From NCBI GenBank assembly GCA_900545265.1, contig UQYI01000013.1:4601-68600 (forward strand): 64,000 bases of DNA, in the 5' to 3' direction. Source of the DNA: an uncultured Eubacteriales bacterium. GTDB taxonomy: Bacteria; Bacillota; Clostridia; Christensenellales; CAG-138. The notes below the pieces were generated by a model that searched no databases, was not told the DNA's origin, and saw only the letters and a list, made by a program, of their open reading frames with translations. Positions 33,682 through 41,905 of the stretch are shown here, one piece after another (position 1 is the first letter of the stretch; each line of letters starts with the position of its first letter). The position numbers and the translations under genes were made by a program.

Positions 33682-34664
33682 GCCTGTACACGCAGCTTGC
33701 ATCCTATCGAACGATATGTCTGGCCGGCATGTGCAAAAATGCCGGAAAAACCACTGCGCTGAGAACCATCCTTCGGGAGGATGACGGACGTTACGGCCCC
33801 TTAGGGCTGACCTCCATCGGCCGGGATGGCGAGCGGGAAGATATCGTTACCGGGACAAAGAAACCACAACTGTATATTCGGGAAGGCACCCTGGTGGCAA
33901 CTGCTCAGGGTTTACTTCCGTTTTGTGATATTTCCCAGGAAATTCTTATGGAAACCGGTTTTTATACTCCTATGGGGCAAGTGCTGCTGCTTCGGGCGCT
34001 GTCTGATGGGTATGTGGAGATCGGCGGTCCTTCTATGGCCAGTCAGCTGGCGGTGCTTAACAAAATGTTTTTTGCCCATGGAGCCGGAAAAGTGTTGCTG
34101 GACGGTGCGCTGTTCCGCAAGAGCCTTTGCGCACCGGAGGTAAGCGAAGGAATACTTCTTTCTTCGGGAGCGTCCTACTCTCCGGACATGCTGCGCACAG
34201 TGCAGGATACGGCATTTGCCGCCCGAATGCTGATGCTCCCGCTGACAAAGCTTTTCAACGGGAAGCAGGCAGGGGAGGAGCGACAGCTTTACCTGGACGA
34301 AAGCGGAGAGGTACGTCCGTTTTCTGCGTGGGAAGAAGCATTTGCTTCCTCAGGCGTGCTGCTGCTCGGTGCGGTAACGGATAAACGGGTGGAAAAACTT
34401 TTGACCCGGCGTTCAAAATCGCCTATGGAACTTTGCTGTGAGGATGGCACCCGGCTTTTTCTTTCGCCTCTTATGGAACAAAAGCTCCTGCGGACGGGGG
34501 TGCATCTGGCTGTTCAAAAAAAGAACACCCTTGTGGCAGTTACAGCCAATCCTTTTTCAGACCGGGGTACGCCTTATGACAGAGAGAGCTTTTTCGCCCA
34601 TATGACTCGGGCGTTGGCACCTGTGCCGGTGGTGGATGCAGAGAAAGAGTATAACGCAATATGA
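33678..34664 (+). CDS. kamB: Lysine 5,6-aminomutase reactivase subunit KamB
   Basis: A 328-residue protein with a P-loop near the start, GMCKNAGKTTAL (about residues 17-28). It corresponds in position and appearance to KamB, which together with the MutS-like ATPase KamC reactivates the adenosylcobalamin-dependent lysine 5,6-aminomutase after its cofactor is damaged. It overlaps the nucleotidyltransferase gene by four bases and is followed 19 bases later by kamC. The mutase genes themselves lie 7 kb downstream. Assignment is by recognition of the kamB-kamC pair. Confidence 0.85.
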   Translation: MSLYTQLASYRTICLAGMCKNAGKTTALRTILREDDGRYGPLGLTSIGRDGEREDIVTGTKKPQLYIREGTLVATAQGLLPFCDISQEILMETGFYTPMGQVLLLRALSDGYVEIGGPSMASQLAVLNKMFFAHGAGKVLLDGALFRKSLCAPEVSEGILLSSGASYSPDMLRTVQDTAFAARMLMLPLTKLFNGKQAGEERQLYLDESGEVRPFSAWEEAFASSGVLLLGAVTDKRVEKLLTRRSKSPMELCCEDGTRLFLSPLMEQKLLRTGVHLAVQKKNTLVAVTANPFSDRGTPYDRESFFAHMTRALAPVPVVDAEKEYNAI

Positions 34665-34683
34665 ACACATATGGAGATGACCA

Positions 34684-36117
34684 ATGAAAGTAAGCGATAA
34701 GTTCCTGCAAAAAGTGGGGTTCCCCTATATTCTGGAGCATCTGCCTGTCCAAAGCCCAATGGGAGAAATATGCAAACGAAATTTGAAGCCCTATGCTCCT
34801 GCGGAAAAGGAACGGCTTCTGGAAGAATTAGCTCTGGTGACATGGGCTTTGGAACGGCTGGATACACCTGCATGGAATAAACTGCTGCAGGAACTTATGC
34901 TCCTTAAGGATGTAAGCGGCAGTCTCAAACGGCTGGAAAGCGGGGAACTGACCCTGCCTGAGCTTTTTGAACTCAAGGGATTTGCACTGCGCCTGCGTGG
35001 AACGGCGTTGGCGCTGGAAATTTTGGCACCTGTACCGGAAGCACTTTGCATCGATGCCTGTCCGGAGGTTCTGGATATATTGGATCCGGAACATACCCTG
35101 ACACCGGCTTTTGCCCTGCGGGAGGGATGGAGTGAGGAACTTTCTCAAATTCGCAGCGAAAAGCGTTCTCTGGAAAAGCAGATAGCTGTTGCCCATGGAG
35201 AACAGCGGGAGAAACTTCTGGTGGCACGTACGGCCGTTTGTGCCAGAGAAGAGGCAGAGGAGCAGCGTATGCGCCGGGCTATTACGGCAGAGTTGGCTCC
35301 TTTTAGAACCAGATTGGAAGAACAGGTCGGCAGACTGGGGCATCTGGATCTGGTTGGAGGCAAGGCCGCTTTGGCCAGGGAATTGGGAGGTGTTTGCCCG
35401 AGGTTCACTGAGGAAGGAATTGGCTTTACCGCCATGCGTATTCCTCAGCTGGAAGCCCGCTTAAAGGAATCGGGCCGTAGCTTTACTCCTCTGACCATAG
35501 AGCTGCCAAAGGGTATCTGTGCCCTGACCGGGGCCAATATGGGCGGAAAAAGCGTGGCTTTGTGCGCGTTGGGATTGAATGTATATCTGGCCCATTGCGG
35601 ATGCTACGTATTTGCCGAGGAGGGGCATATGCCTTTGTTGGATGGCCTTTGTCTGGTGGACGGAGAGATGGAAGATGCGCAGCGGGGACTTTCTTCTTTC
35701 GGCGGTGAGCTCATGGCAGCGGAGGAAGCAGCGCTGGAGGCGGAAAAAGGGCTCTGTTTGTGCCTGTTTGATGAATTTGCCCGGGGCACCAATCCATTCG
35801 AAGGGGCCCGTATACAAAAAGGAACTGCCAGATACTTTCGCAGCCTGGGGGCTTACAGCGTTTTTGTGACTCATTATGACGGCGTATCAGCTTTGGCGGA
35901 TGTGTGCTACTGCACCCGCGGATTAAAGAACATGCCGGACAGAGCCATGCCGGAAGCTCATAAGGACAGGCTGGCCTTGCTGAAACGGTATATGGATTAT
36001 GGGCTGGAGCCGGTACCGAAGAACGCTCCTGTGCCACGGGAGGCTCTCCGAGTGGCAGAACTGATGGGACTGGAACCAACTTTGCTCCAGGAGATCCGGC
36101 AGGCATACGAGGAATAA
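34684..36117 (+). CDS. kamC: Lysine 5,6-aminomutase reactivase ATPase KamC (MutS-like)
   Basis: A 477-residue protein with only the clamp/ATPase parts of the MutS family: Walker A ALTGANMGGKSVALCA (about residues 280-295), Walker B LCLFDEFARGTNPFEGARI (about 358-376) and SVFVTHYD. The mismatch-binding and Smr domains of MutS/MutS2 are absent and the helical N-terminus is short. A MutS-like ATPase paired with KamB in a lysine-fermenting organism is KamC. SD GGAGATGACCA precedes the ATG. It would act on the KamD-KamE enzyme encoded after the accessory stretch. Confidence 0.87.
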   Translation: MKVSDKFLQKVGFPYILEHLPVQSPMGEICKRNLKPYAPAEKERLLEELALVTWALERLDTPAWNKLLQELMLLKDVSGSLKRLESGELTLPELFELKGFALRLRGTALALEILAPVPEALCIDACPEVLDILDPEHTLTPAFALREGWSEELSQIRSEKRSLEKQIAVAHGEQREKLLVARTAVCAREEAEEQRMRRAITAELAPFRTRLEEQVGRLGHLDLVGGKAALARELGGVCPRFTEEGIGFTAMRIPQLEARLKESGRSFTPLTIELPKGICALTGANMGGKSVALCALGLNVYLAHCGCYVFAEEGHMPLLDGLCLVDGEMEDAQRGLSSFGGELMAAEEAALEAEKGLCLCLFDEFARGTNPFEGARIQKGTARYFRSLGAYSVFVTHYDGVSALADVCYCTRGLKNMPDRAMPEAHKDRLALLKRYMDYGLEPVPKNAPVPREALRVAELMGLEPTLLQEIRQAYEE

Positions 36118-36253
36118 GAGCAGCGGATGCTGCTTTACCATGCAGCCGAAAGGACAATGCAGAAGAATTACCGGATTCGCAAACGAATGGGAACGACGAG
36201 TGGAGCCACCGGGATTCATTGGGCAGATACTGTCGTAAAGAAGGGGGGAGAAG

Positions 36254-37033
36254 ATGGAAATCACGTTTGTAAATCCGGGTGTAGACTATATGATACAGCG
36301 GATCATGGATTTTCAGACCGAAGATGCACTTTCCTTCTGGTCCGAACCACTGTATCATTTCTATCCGCAACTGGATAAGGCGTATGCCGTAAGCTTGCCG
36401 CCTACTGAAAGAAGAAATTATATTGAACGCGTAATGCGAAACGTTTATGCCGGGGTGGAGGATACGATCTGTGAAAAGACCGTTTTATATTCTCGCCACT
36501 GGAATGCTTGCAAGACGCAAATCACGGCGACCTTATCAGATGCTTTTGATGTGGATTGTGTCGGCCTGTTTAACGACATGCGGTGCAATGTAAGCATAAA
36601 TCCTGTAGAACCGCGCTTTTTGAGAGAGCATTGTTATGATACTTTCTACTTGAACAGCGAAAAAGGCGCCATTGGCGGAGGAATACACGAAGTCATACAT
36701 TTCGTCTGGTTCCATGTATGGAACAGAGTATTCAAGGATGAGTATGAAGAATATGAGCGGCCTTCACTCAAATGGATTTTGAGCGAGATGGTTGTGGAAC
36801 CTGTCATGAAAGATGAGCGGCTCAGTTCTATAAATCCTTACTTTCCAAGGGAAAATGGAGGCTGCGTATATCCGTACTTTTTTGATATGGTGGTGGATGG
36901 AAAGCCGATATTGGATACTCTGGACGCTATGTACAGGAATATGCCCATCGAAGACTTTATGCGGCGCAGTTATGCTTACTGCCAGAAACATGAAGCGGAG
37001 ATCCGAGAGCATATCAGAAAATCAGAGCGATAA
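36254..37033 (+). CDS. Hypothetical zincin-like protein (HEVIH motif)
   Basis: A 259-residue cytoplasmic protein starting behind GGGGGGAGAAG. The motif GGGIHEVIHFVWFHVW (about residues 141-156) fits the HExxH zinc-protease helix, with a downstream Glu in WILSEMVVEPVM as a possible third ligand. No signal peptide or membrane helix. No further family recognised. The gene begins the accessory stretch between kamC and the kal operon and has fewer GC-rich codons than its neighbours. A peptidase or a toxin-type metalloenzyme are both possible. Confidence 0.72.
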   Translation: MEITFVNPGVDYMIQRIMDFQTEDALSFWSEPLYHFYPQLDKAYAVSLPPTERRNYIERVMRNVYAGVEDTICEKTVLYSRHWNACKTQITATLSDAFDVDCVGLFNDMRCNVSINPVEPRFLREHCYDTFYLNSEKGAIGGGIHEVIHFVWFHVWNRVFKDEYEEYERPSLKWILSEMVVEPVMKDERLSSINPYFPRENGGCVYPYFFDMVVDGKPILDTLDAMYRNMPIEDFMRRSYAYCQKHEAEIREHIRKSER

Positions 37034-37136
37034 CTTTGCAACGGGGGCTGAAGCTTCAAAAATAACTCTGGATGACATGGTATATAAAGATGATCCGGAC
37101 GCTTCACTCAGCTGGCTTTTCAGCACCGGAGCCTAA
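37033..37136 (+). pseudogene. Possible coding remnant
   Basis: Right after the zincin-like gene a different frame reads, without a start codon, ATGAEASKITLDDMVYKDD then ASLSWLFSTGA and stops at 37136. It looks like the end of a lost gene; the reading is short and the call uncertain. Confidence 0.3.
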
Positions 37137-37191
37137 TGTATAACAGGCAACAAGTCTGTAGAAAAGGATGACAGGACCGAAATACATCTCT

Positions 37192-37404
37192 TTACACATT
37201 TCGCTTTGGGTTATCAGTCAATCGAAGAAGATAGTCTACGGATACCCCGTAAAAGTTTGCCAGCTGTATCAGAATCGCTGTGGGGATATCCCGCTGATCC
37301 AGCTCATAATTGCTGTATACCTGTTGAGAGCAGTTCAGGTAGGCGGCAACCTCCCTCTGCTTAATATCTCGATCTTCTCTTAAGTCTCGTAAACGTGTTT
37401 TCAT
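37192..37404 (-). CDS. XRE-family HTH repressor
   Basis: A 70-residue Cro/CI-type protein consisting of one helix-turn-helix domain: LRDLREDRDIKQREVAAYLNCSQQVYSNYE, then a dimer helix LIQLANFYGVSVDYLLRLTD. The start has CAGGAGGAACT in front. It is divergent from the CFI-box gene, and a perfect 12-bp inverted repeat lies between them, so it is likely autoregulated and controls that neighbour. Such small repressors often accompany toxin or mobile-element genes. Confidence 0.9.
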   Translation of the reverse strand: MKTRLRDLREDRDIKQREVAAYLNCSQQVYSNYELDQRDIPTAILIQLANFYGVSVDYLLRLTDNPKRNV

Positions 37405-37432
37405 AGTTCCTCCTGAAAAAAATATTTTAGCC

Positions 37433-37474
37433 TACCGCATTTTGTTGTATTGACTTTTACTGCAAAATGCGGTA
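37433..37474. promoter_or_regulatory. Operator palindrome spanning the CFI-box gene promoter
   Basis: TACCGCATTTTG (37433-37444) and its exact inverse CAAAATGCGGTA (37463-37474), 18 bases apart. The -35 TTGACT (37450-37455) lies between the arms and the -10 TAAATT (37473-37478) follows with 17-base spacing, overlapping the second arm. Likely binding site of the adjacent XRE protein. Confidence 0.8.
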
Positions 37475-37509
37475 AATTAGAAAACATAACAAAGAAGGGA
37501 GGAAAATTT

Positions 37510-37971
37510 ATGGCTTGTCCGTTTTACTGGTATAATCATCATTATGCCTGCATGAAATCGGAGAAAGATGTGAATGAGGATATCTACAGAAGATACTGTC
37601 GTGACTACAACTATGAGAACTGCCCCATTTATAAGCATGAAGAATCTTCCGGATGTTTTTTAACTTCCGCTTGTGTGGAAGCAAAAGGCTTGCCGGATGA
37701 TTGCTACGAACTAACTGTGCTGCGTAAATTCAGAGATACATATCTCAGATTCCTGCCTTGTGGGGAAAAAGAAATTGCGGAGTATTATTTTGTCGCTCCG
37801 CAAATCGTATCTGCCATTAAGAAAAGAGAGGACTATTTATGTATCTTTGATTCCATCTACACAAAACTCGTAAAACATTGCGTGAATATGATAGAACGTG
37901 GTGACAACGAAAAGGCTCATATCCTGTACAGGGATACCATTCAGCAACTTCGAACACAGTATTTGGTGTAG
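37510..37971 (+). CDS. CFI-box-CTERM domain protein
   Basis: A 153-residue Cys- and Tyr-rich protein, start at ATG 37510 behind GGGAGGAAAATTT. It contains CPFYWYNHHYACMKS and CRDYNYENCPIY (paired Cys, perhaps a metal site) and the box SSGCFLTSACVEAKGLPDDCYELTVLRKFRDTYL (about residues 48-81), which matches the CFI-box module found at the ends of many Clostridial proteins of unknown function. Control by the divergent XRE repressor is indicated by the operator. Function unknown. Confidence 0.8.
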   Translation: MACPFYWYNHHYACMKSEKDVNEDIYRRYCRDYNYENCPIYKHEESSGCFLTSACVEAKGLPDDCYELTVLRKFRDTYLRFLPCGEKEIAEYYFVAPQIVSAIKKREDYLCIFDSIYTKLVKHCVNMIERGDNEKAHILYRDTIQQLRTQYLV

Positions 37972-37984
37972 CTTTGGGATAAGT

Positions 37985-38116
37985 GCGCTTTGAAGGCTCG
38001 CAGAGGTTAGGCGGATTGAGAATAACGTGCGCATGTGCGATGATGAAAGCCTGAGAAAAATCGCTTTTAAAAAATATATGCGCAAGGCATTTATAGGGAC
38101 TATTTTAAAACGTTAA
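37985..38116 (+). pseudogene. Possible remnant of a basic protein C-terminus
   Basis: A frame without a good start reads RLAEVRRIENNVRMCDDE then SLRKIAFKKYMRKAFIG and TILKR, stop at 38116. An internal ATG exists but has no ribosome site. It could be the tail of a deleted gene; weak evidence. Confidence 0.3.
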
Positions 38117-38173
38117 AAGAAAAGAGAAAATCATAGATCCATAAAAGCGAGATATAAAAAGGAGAGAATGATA

Positions 38174-38944
38174 ATGACAGTGGAAGAAGCAGAAGCTCTT
38201 GCGAAGCAGGGAAATGTAAATGCAATGATGGCTCTTGGAGACTATTTTTCCAAGAAAGAAAACGATGATTATGATATAGATCGAGCATTGCACTATTATG
38301 AGCTTGCAGCAAATGCGGGTGAACTGCAGGCGATTTTAGAAATGGCTCGTACCTTTCGCTATCGTGCAGATGTTATGTTTTCATTTTATGAAAGTGCGGG
38401 GAAATGCAGCTCAAATGATGCGGATATTGAAAAAGCATATTATTGGGCAAAAAAATTTAGCGAGGATGTGCAGAGCCAAAATGTAGGGGATAGCACTGTA
38501 GAATTTGCCGAGAATAACTTAATGGTAGCAATATCTCGTCTTGCGACATTGTATTACATGGACGAGAAATATGATGATATTGTTCGCATTACCAGAGGCA
38601 TAAAGCATCCGTATGCTCAATCCATATACGGCTATGCCCTCTATAAATTAGCAAATACTGCCCAAGAGATGAAAGATGCTTTTAATGCGCTTAAGAATGC
38701 TGAAAATGATTTGTGTTGGGAAAAAGAGTATCAGACGAAATATAGCCAATTTTTGATTGTGGAGGCAGCTTTATATCTCAGCGCTTTATTCCGCACCATT
38801 TATAACGATGTGGATTCAAGTTATCGCGTTATGTCTTGTATTGCAACACATTCCATTGATGAATCAATTCGGCAATCTGTGCAGGCAGATATGGCAAAGA
38901 AATTCAAGAAAAAACTATTTGGCGGGTACACCTATGCGGATTAA
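38174..38944 (+). CDS. Sel1/TPR-like repeat protein
   Basis: A 256-residue protein with Sel1-like helical repeats at the N-terminus (EAEALAKQGNVNAMMALGDYF; ALHYYELAANAGELQAILEMA; KAYYWAKKF) and a helical C-terminal half. ATG 38174 is chosen because AAGGAG lies nine bases upstream; the ATG at 38168 is too close. The gene is clearly more AT-rich than flanking operons, which suggests separate origin. Sel1 proteins mediate protein contacts. In this accessory stretch it may work with the CFI-box protein; no enzymatic domain seen. Confidence 0.8.
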   Translation: MTVEEAEALAKQGNVNAMMALGDYFSKKENDDYDIDRALHYYELAANAGELQAILEMARTFRYRADVMFSFYESAGKCSSNDADIEKAYYWAKKFSEDVQSQNVGDSTVEFAENNLMVAISRLATLYYMDEKYDDIVRITRGIKHPYAQSIYGYALYKLANTAQEMKDAFNALKNAENDLCWEKEYQTKYSQFLIVEAALYLSALFRTIYNDVDSSYRVMSCIATHSIDESIRQSVQADMAKKFKKKLFGGYTYAD

Positions 38945-38964
38945 GCGCTGTACCCAATATATGA

Positions 38965-39192
38965 GGGAAAATAGGGGGTGTATTCCATCAGGCTTTTGGC
39001 AGCACTTATGGAAATCTTGTAATTACATTTGGCAGTGAAGACAGATATGTATTCATGAAGGTATCCACAAGTATTTCCAGAGGTGCAGCGTTAAAAACAA
39101 ATGCGGGACAACTGGAGCCGGAACATACACATTGGACGGAAATTATGTTGGATGTAATAGATGCAGTCGCGGAAGGTTGCCGTATAGAATAA
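38965..39192 (+). pseudogene. 5'-truncated gene remnant (about 75 codons)
   Basis: An open frame directly after a TGA at 38962 runs to TAA at 39190-39192 and reads GKIGGVFHQAFGSTYGNLVI then TFGSEDRYVFMKVSTSISRG and ends EIMLDVIDAVAEGCRIE. The composition is coding-like, but there is no start codon with a ribosome site. Probably the 3' end of a gene whose front was lost when the accessory DNA was rearranged. Family not recognised. Confidence 0.5.
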
Positions 39193-39213
39193 AATGATAT
39201 ATTATTTCCGCCC

Positions 39214-39242
39214 TTGCAAAAAGAGAAAAACTCCCGTATACT
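39214..39242 (+). promoter_or_regulatory. Promoter of the lysine-fermentation operon
   Basis: -35 TTGCAA (39214-39219), 17-base spacer, -10 TATACT (39237-39242). Transcription would start about 39249, just before the lysine aptamer. Confidence 0.78.
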
Positions 39243-39257
39243 TATAGTACAAAAAAA

Positions 39258-39427
39258 TAAGATGATAGAGGTGCGGTGCGTTGTGTACCCGGAAAAGAAA
39301 CCTGGTGGCAGAGGTTTTTCCGAAGAAGGAGCGTTCCGCCGAAAGAGCGGGCATTGCTGCGGCCCGTATCTTGGGAGTCGGAGGGACGCTTCGATTACTG
39401 TCGTCCAACATCGGATGATGCGCTATG
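39258..39427 (+). promoter_or_regulatory. Lysine riboswitch (L box) aptamer
   Basis: Sequence blocks match the lysC L box in order: GATAGAGGTGCG (39264-39275), GGAGCG...CGCCGAAAG (around 39328-39347), CTGCGGCCCGTATCTTGGGAGTCGGAGGGA, then a P5 hairpin GTCGTCC / GGATGAT and the closing GCGCTAT (39420-39426). ATAG and CTAT can form P1. It precedes genes that degrade, rather than make, lysine. Confidence 0.9.
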
Positions 39428-39458
39428 AAGAGTTTATTTCTTCATAGCGTGTTTTTTT
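39420..39458 (+). terminator. Terminator of the lysine riboswitch expression platform
   Basis: CGCTATGAAGA (39421-39431) / TCTTCATAGCG (39439-39449), an 11-bp perfect stem followed by TGTTTTTTT. Its 5' arm shares GCGCTAT with the closing strand of the aptamer, so aptamer closure and terminator compete. Confidence 0.9.
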
Positions 39459-39520
39459 AGGACGGAGTGCTATAGAACCATGGTTTTACGGCGCTCTTAT
39501 TTTTATTAAAGGAGGTTTTT

Positions 39521-39901
39521 ATGAAGGTTGTGATTCGCTTGCGCATGAGTGCGCATGATGCTCACTACGGTGGAAACCTGGTGGACGGTGCTCGGATGCT
39601 CCAGCTGTTTGGGGATGTGGCCACAGAGCTGCTTATTCGCCGGGATGGGGATGAAGGGCTGTTCTGCGCCTATGATATGGTAGAGTTCAAGGCGCCTGTT
39701 TATGCCGGTGACTTTATCGAAGCGGAAGGCGAGATCGTTTCTGAGGGAAACACTTCCCGAAAGATGGTATTTGAAGCCAGGAAGGTCATTTCTGCCCGGC
39801 CGGATATCAATGATTCCGCTGCCGAAGTGCTCTCGGAGCCTATCGTCGTTTGCCGTGCCAGCGGTACCTGCGTGACCCCCAAGGATAAGCAGCGTTTTTA
39901 A
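39521..39901 (+). CDS. kal: 3-aminobutyryl-CoA ammonia-lyase
   Basis: A 126-residue hotdog-fold enzyme removing ammonia from L-3-aminobutyryl-CoA to give crotonyl-CoA, the last amino-acid-specific step of lysine fermentation. The sequence has [21 protein letters not shown] (about residues 16-36) and [19 protein letters not shown], characteristic of Kal. Ribosome site AAAGGAGGTTTTT. It is the first gene after the lysine riboswitch and is followed 15 bases later by kce. Confidence 0.93.
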   Translation: MKVVIRLRMSAHDAHYGGNLVDGARMLQLFGDVATELLIRRDGDEGLFCAYDMVEFKAPVYAGDFIEAEGEIVSEGNTSRKMVFEARKVISARPDINDSAAEVLSEPIVVCRASGTCVTPKDKQRF

Positions 39902-39916
39902 ATCAGGAGGGTGCAT

Positions 39917-40741
39917 ATGGAAAAACTTATTATTACCGCAGCCATTTGCGGCGCAGAAGTTACTAAAGAACAGAACCCTGCCGTTCCCTATACCGTAGCA
40001 GAAATTGCCCGTGAAGCCCGCCTTTCCTATGAAGCGGGAGCCGCAGTGATCCATCTGCATGTCCGGGAGGATGACGGTACGCCCACCCAGCGTAAGGAAC
40101 GTTTTGAAGAATGCATTGCCGCTATCAAGGCGGAATGTCCCGATGTGATCATTCTGCCTACCACCGGCGGTGCCGTGGGCATGAGTGCAGAAGAACGCCT
40201 GACCGCTACGGAGCTTTATCCGGAGATTGCCACCCTGGATTGCGGTACCTGCAACTTTGGCGACGATATCTTTGTGAACGATATGCCCATGCTCCGTGCT
40301 TTCGGCAAGCGGATGATCGAAAATCATATTAAGCCCGAGTTCGAATGTTTTGAGCGCGGACATCTGGATACCGCTATCCGCCTGGCAGAAAAGGGGCTGG
40401 CTCCCGGCCATCCCATGCAGGTGAATCTAGTGCTGGGTGTTCCCGGATGCACCCCTGCTACAGTGGAGGACCTGGTATATCTGGTAGACCGTCTTCCTAA
40501 AGATGCCACCTGGACCGTTACCGGCGTGGGCCGGGGAGCATTCCCCATGGCAGCCGCAGCCATTGCTATGGGCGGTAATGTGAGGGTAGGCTTTGAAGAT
40601 AACATTTACCTGGAAAAGGGCGTAAAAGCCGCCAGCAACGGCGAACTGGTCGCCAAGGTCGTGCGCCTTGCACGGGAACTTGGCCGTCCCATCGCCACGC
40701 CTGCAGAGGCAAGGAAGATCCTGGGCCTGGAAGCAAAGTAA
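39917..40741 (+). CDS. kce: 3-keto-5-aminohexanoate cleavage enzyme
   Basis: A 274-residue BKACE (DUF849) TIM-barrel enzyme that converts 3-keto-5-aminohexanoate plus acetyl-CoA into L-3-aminobutyryl-CoA and acetoacetate. Zinc site HLHVRED near residue 47 and the family blocks TTGGAVGMSAEERL and CGTCNFGDDIFVND are present. Length is usual. Start at ATG 39917 after AGGAGGGTGCAT. It lies between kal and kdd in the same transcript. Confidence 0.94.
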   Translation: MEKLIITAAICGAEVTKEQNPAVPYTVAEIAREARLSYEAGAAVIHLHVREDDGTPTQRKERFEECIAAIKAECPDVIILPTTGGAVGMSAEERLTATELYPEIATLDCGTCNFGDDIFVNDMPMLRAFGKRMIENHIKPEFECFERGHLDTAIRLAEKGLAPGHPMQVNLVLGVPGCTPATVEDLVYLVDRLPKDATWTVTGVGRGAFPMAAAAIAMGGNVRVGFEDNIYLEKGVKAASNGELVAKVVRLARELGRPIATPAEARKILGLEAK

Positions 40742-40817
40742 TCTGAATTCGTTTTATCCCGTTTATCCTGCGTCGCAAAGGGCGCAACAAAATAAAATAT
40801 TTTTGGAGGAATCATTT

Positions 40818-41861
40818 ATGGCACTCAAAGGCAACAAGTACGGTACTCATCGCGTTATTGAACCCAAGGGCGTTCTCACTCAGGCTGCTTACAAGATCGA
40901 CAACAACATGGATACTCTCTACAGCAATGAGATCATCTGTGATGTACAGAGCCTGAACATCGACTCCGCCTCCTTCACTCAGATCGCAGAAGCCTGCGGC
41001 GGTGACGAGCAGAAGATCGGCGAGATGATCCTCTCCATCGTAGGCGAGCGGGGCAAGCAGCAGAATCCCGTTACCGGCAGCGGTGGTATGTTCATCGGCA
41101 CCGTGGCCTATATCGGCGAGGATCTGAAGGATACCTGCCCCCTGAAGGTAGGCGATAAGATTGCCTCGCTGGTATCCCTGTCTCTGACTCCTCTGCGCAT
41201 TGATAAGATCAAGGCCATCCATAAGGATATCGACCGCGTGGATATCGAAGGCAAAGCCGTTCTCTTTGAAAGCGGCATTTACGCCAAGCTTCCCGATGAT
41301 ATGAGCGAACCTCTGGCTCTGGCCGCTCTGGACGTGGCTGGTGCCCCCGCACAGGCTCGCAAGCTCCCCAAGGAAGGGGATTCCGTCCTTATTCTGGGCG
41401 CTAACGGCAAAAGCGGTGTTCTTTGCGGCTACGAAGCCATGAAGAAAGTCGGACCCAAGGGCAATGTGGTGGGTCTTGTCCGTAACCCTGCTCAGGTGGC
41501 ACCCCTCATGGAATTGGGCGTGTATCATAAGGTCATCGTAGCATCCGCTACTGAACCTGTAGCCGTACTGGAAGCTGCTCTGGCCGCCAACGATGGCAAA
41601 GAGTATGATCTTTCCATCAGCTGCGTCAATACTCCCAACTGTGAGATGAGCGCCATTCTGCCCGTTCGCGACGGCGGTATCGTGTACTTCTTCTCCATGG
41701 CCACCTCTTTCACCAAGGCTGCTCTGGGCGCAGAAGGCATCGGCAAGGATGTTACCATGATCGTGGGCAACGGTTATACCAAGGACCATGCCGACATCAC
41801 CCTGAACGTCCTCAGAGAAAACGAGAAGATCCGTAAGCTCTTTGACGAGAAGTACGTTTAA
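40818..41861 (+). CDS. kdd: L-erythro-3,5-diaminohexanoate dehydrogenase
   Basis: A 347-residue NAD-dependent dehydrogenase that oxidatively deaminates 3,5-diaminohexanoate to 3-keto-5-aminohexanoate. The N-terminus [21 protein letters not shown] is typical of Kdd, and a Rossmann segment [19 protein letters not shown] (about residues 190-208) follows. Start ATG 40818 with TGGAGGAATCATTT upstream. Codon use is strongly biased, suggesting high expression. It sits between kce and kamA. Confidence 0.94.
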   Translation: MALKGNKYGTHRVIEPKGVLTQAAYKIDNNMDTLYSNEIICDVQSLNIDSASFTQIAEACGGDEQKIGEMILSIVGERGKQQNPVTGSGGMFIGTVAYIGEDLKDTCPLKVGDKIASLVSLSLTPLRIDKIKAIHKDIDRVDIEGKAVLFESGIYAKLPDDMSEPLALAALDVAGAPAQARKLPKEGDSVLILGANGKSGVLCGYEAMKKVGPKGNVVGLVRNPAQVAPLMELGVYHKVIVASATEPVAVLEAALAANDGKEYDLSISCVNTPNCEMSAILPVRDGGIVYFFSMATSFTKAALGAEGIGKDVTMIVGNGYTKDHADITLNVLRENEKIRKLFDEKYV

Positions 41862-41905
41862 GCCGTCCCTTTCCACCAAGATCTTTTTCCCGTAAGGAGG
41901 ATCCC

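Noticed and set aside
31513..33702. Open frame of 729 codons on the minus strand
   Set aside because: It lies antisense to galK and the nucleotidyltransferase, both with intact family motifs and ribosome sites. The frame is open only because of their codon composition.
34684..36117. DNA mismatch repair MutS/MutS2
   Set aside because: Lacks the mismatch-recognition and Smr domains and is paired with KamB, so KamC fits better.
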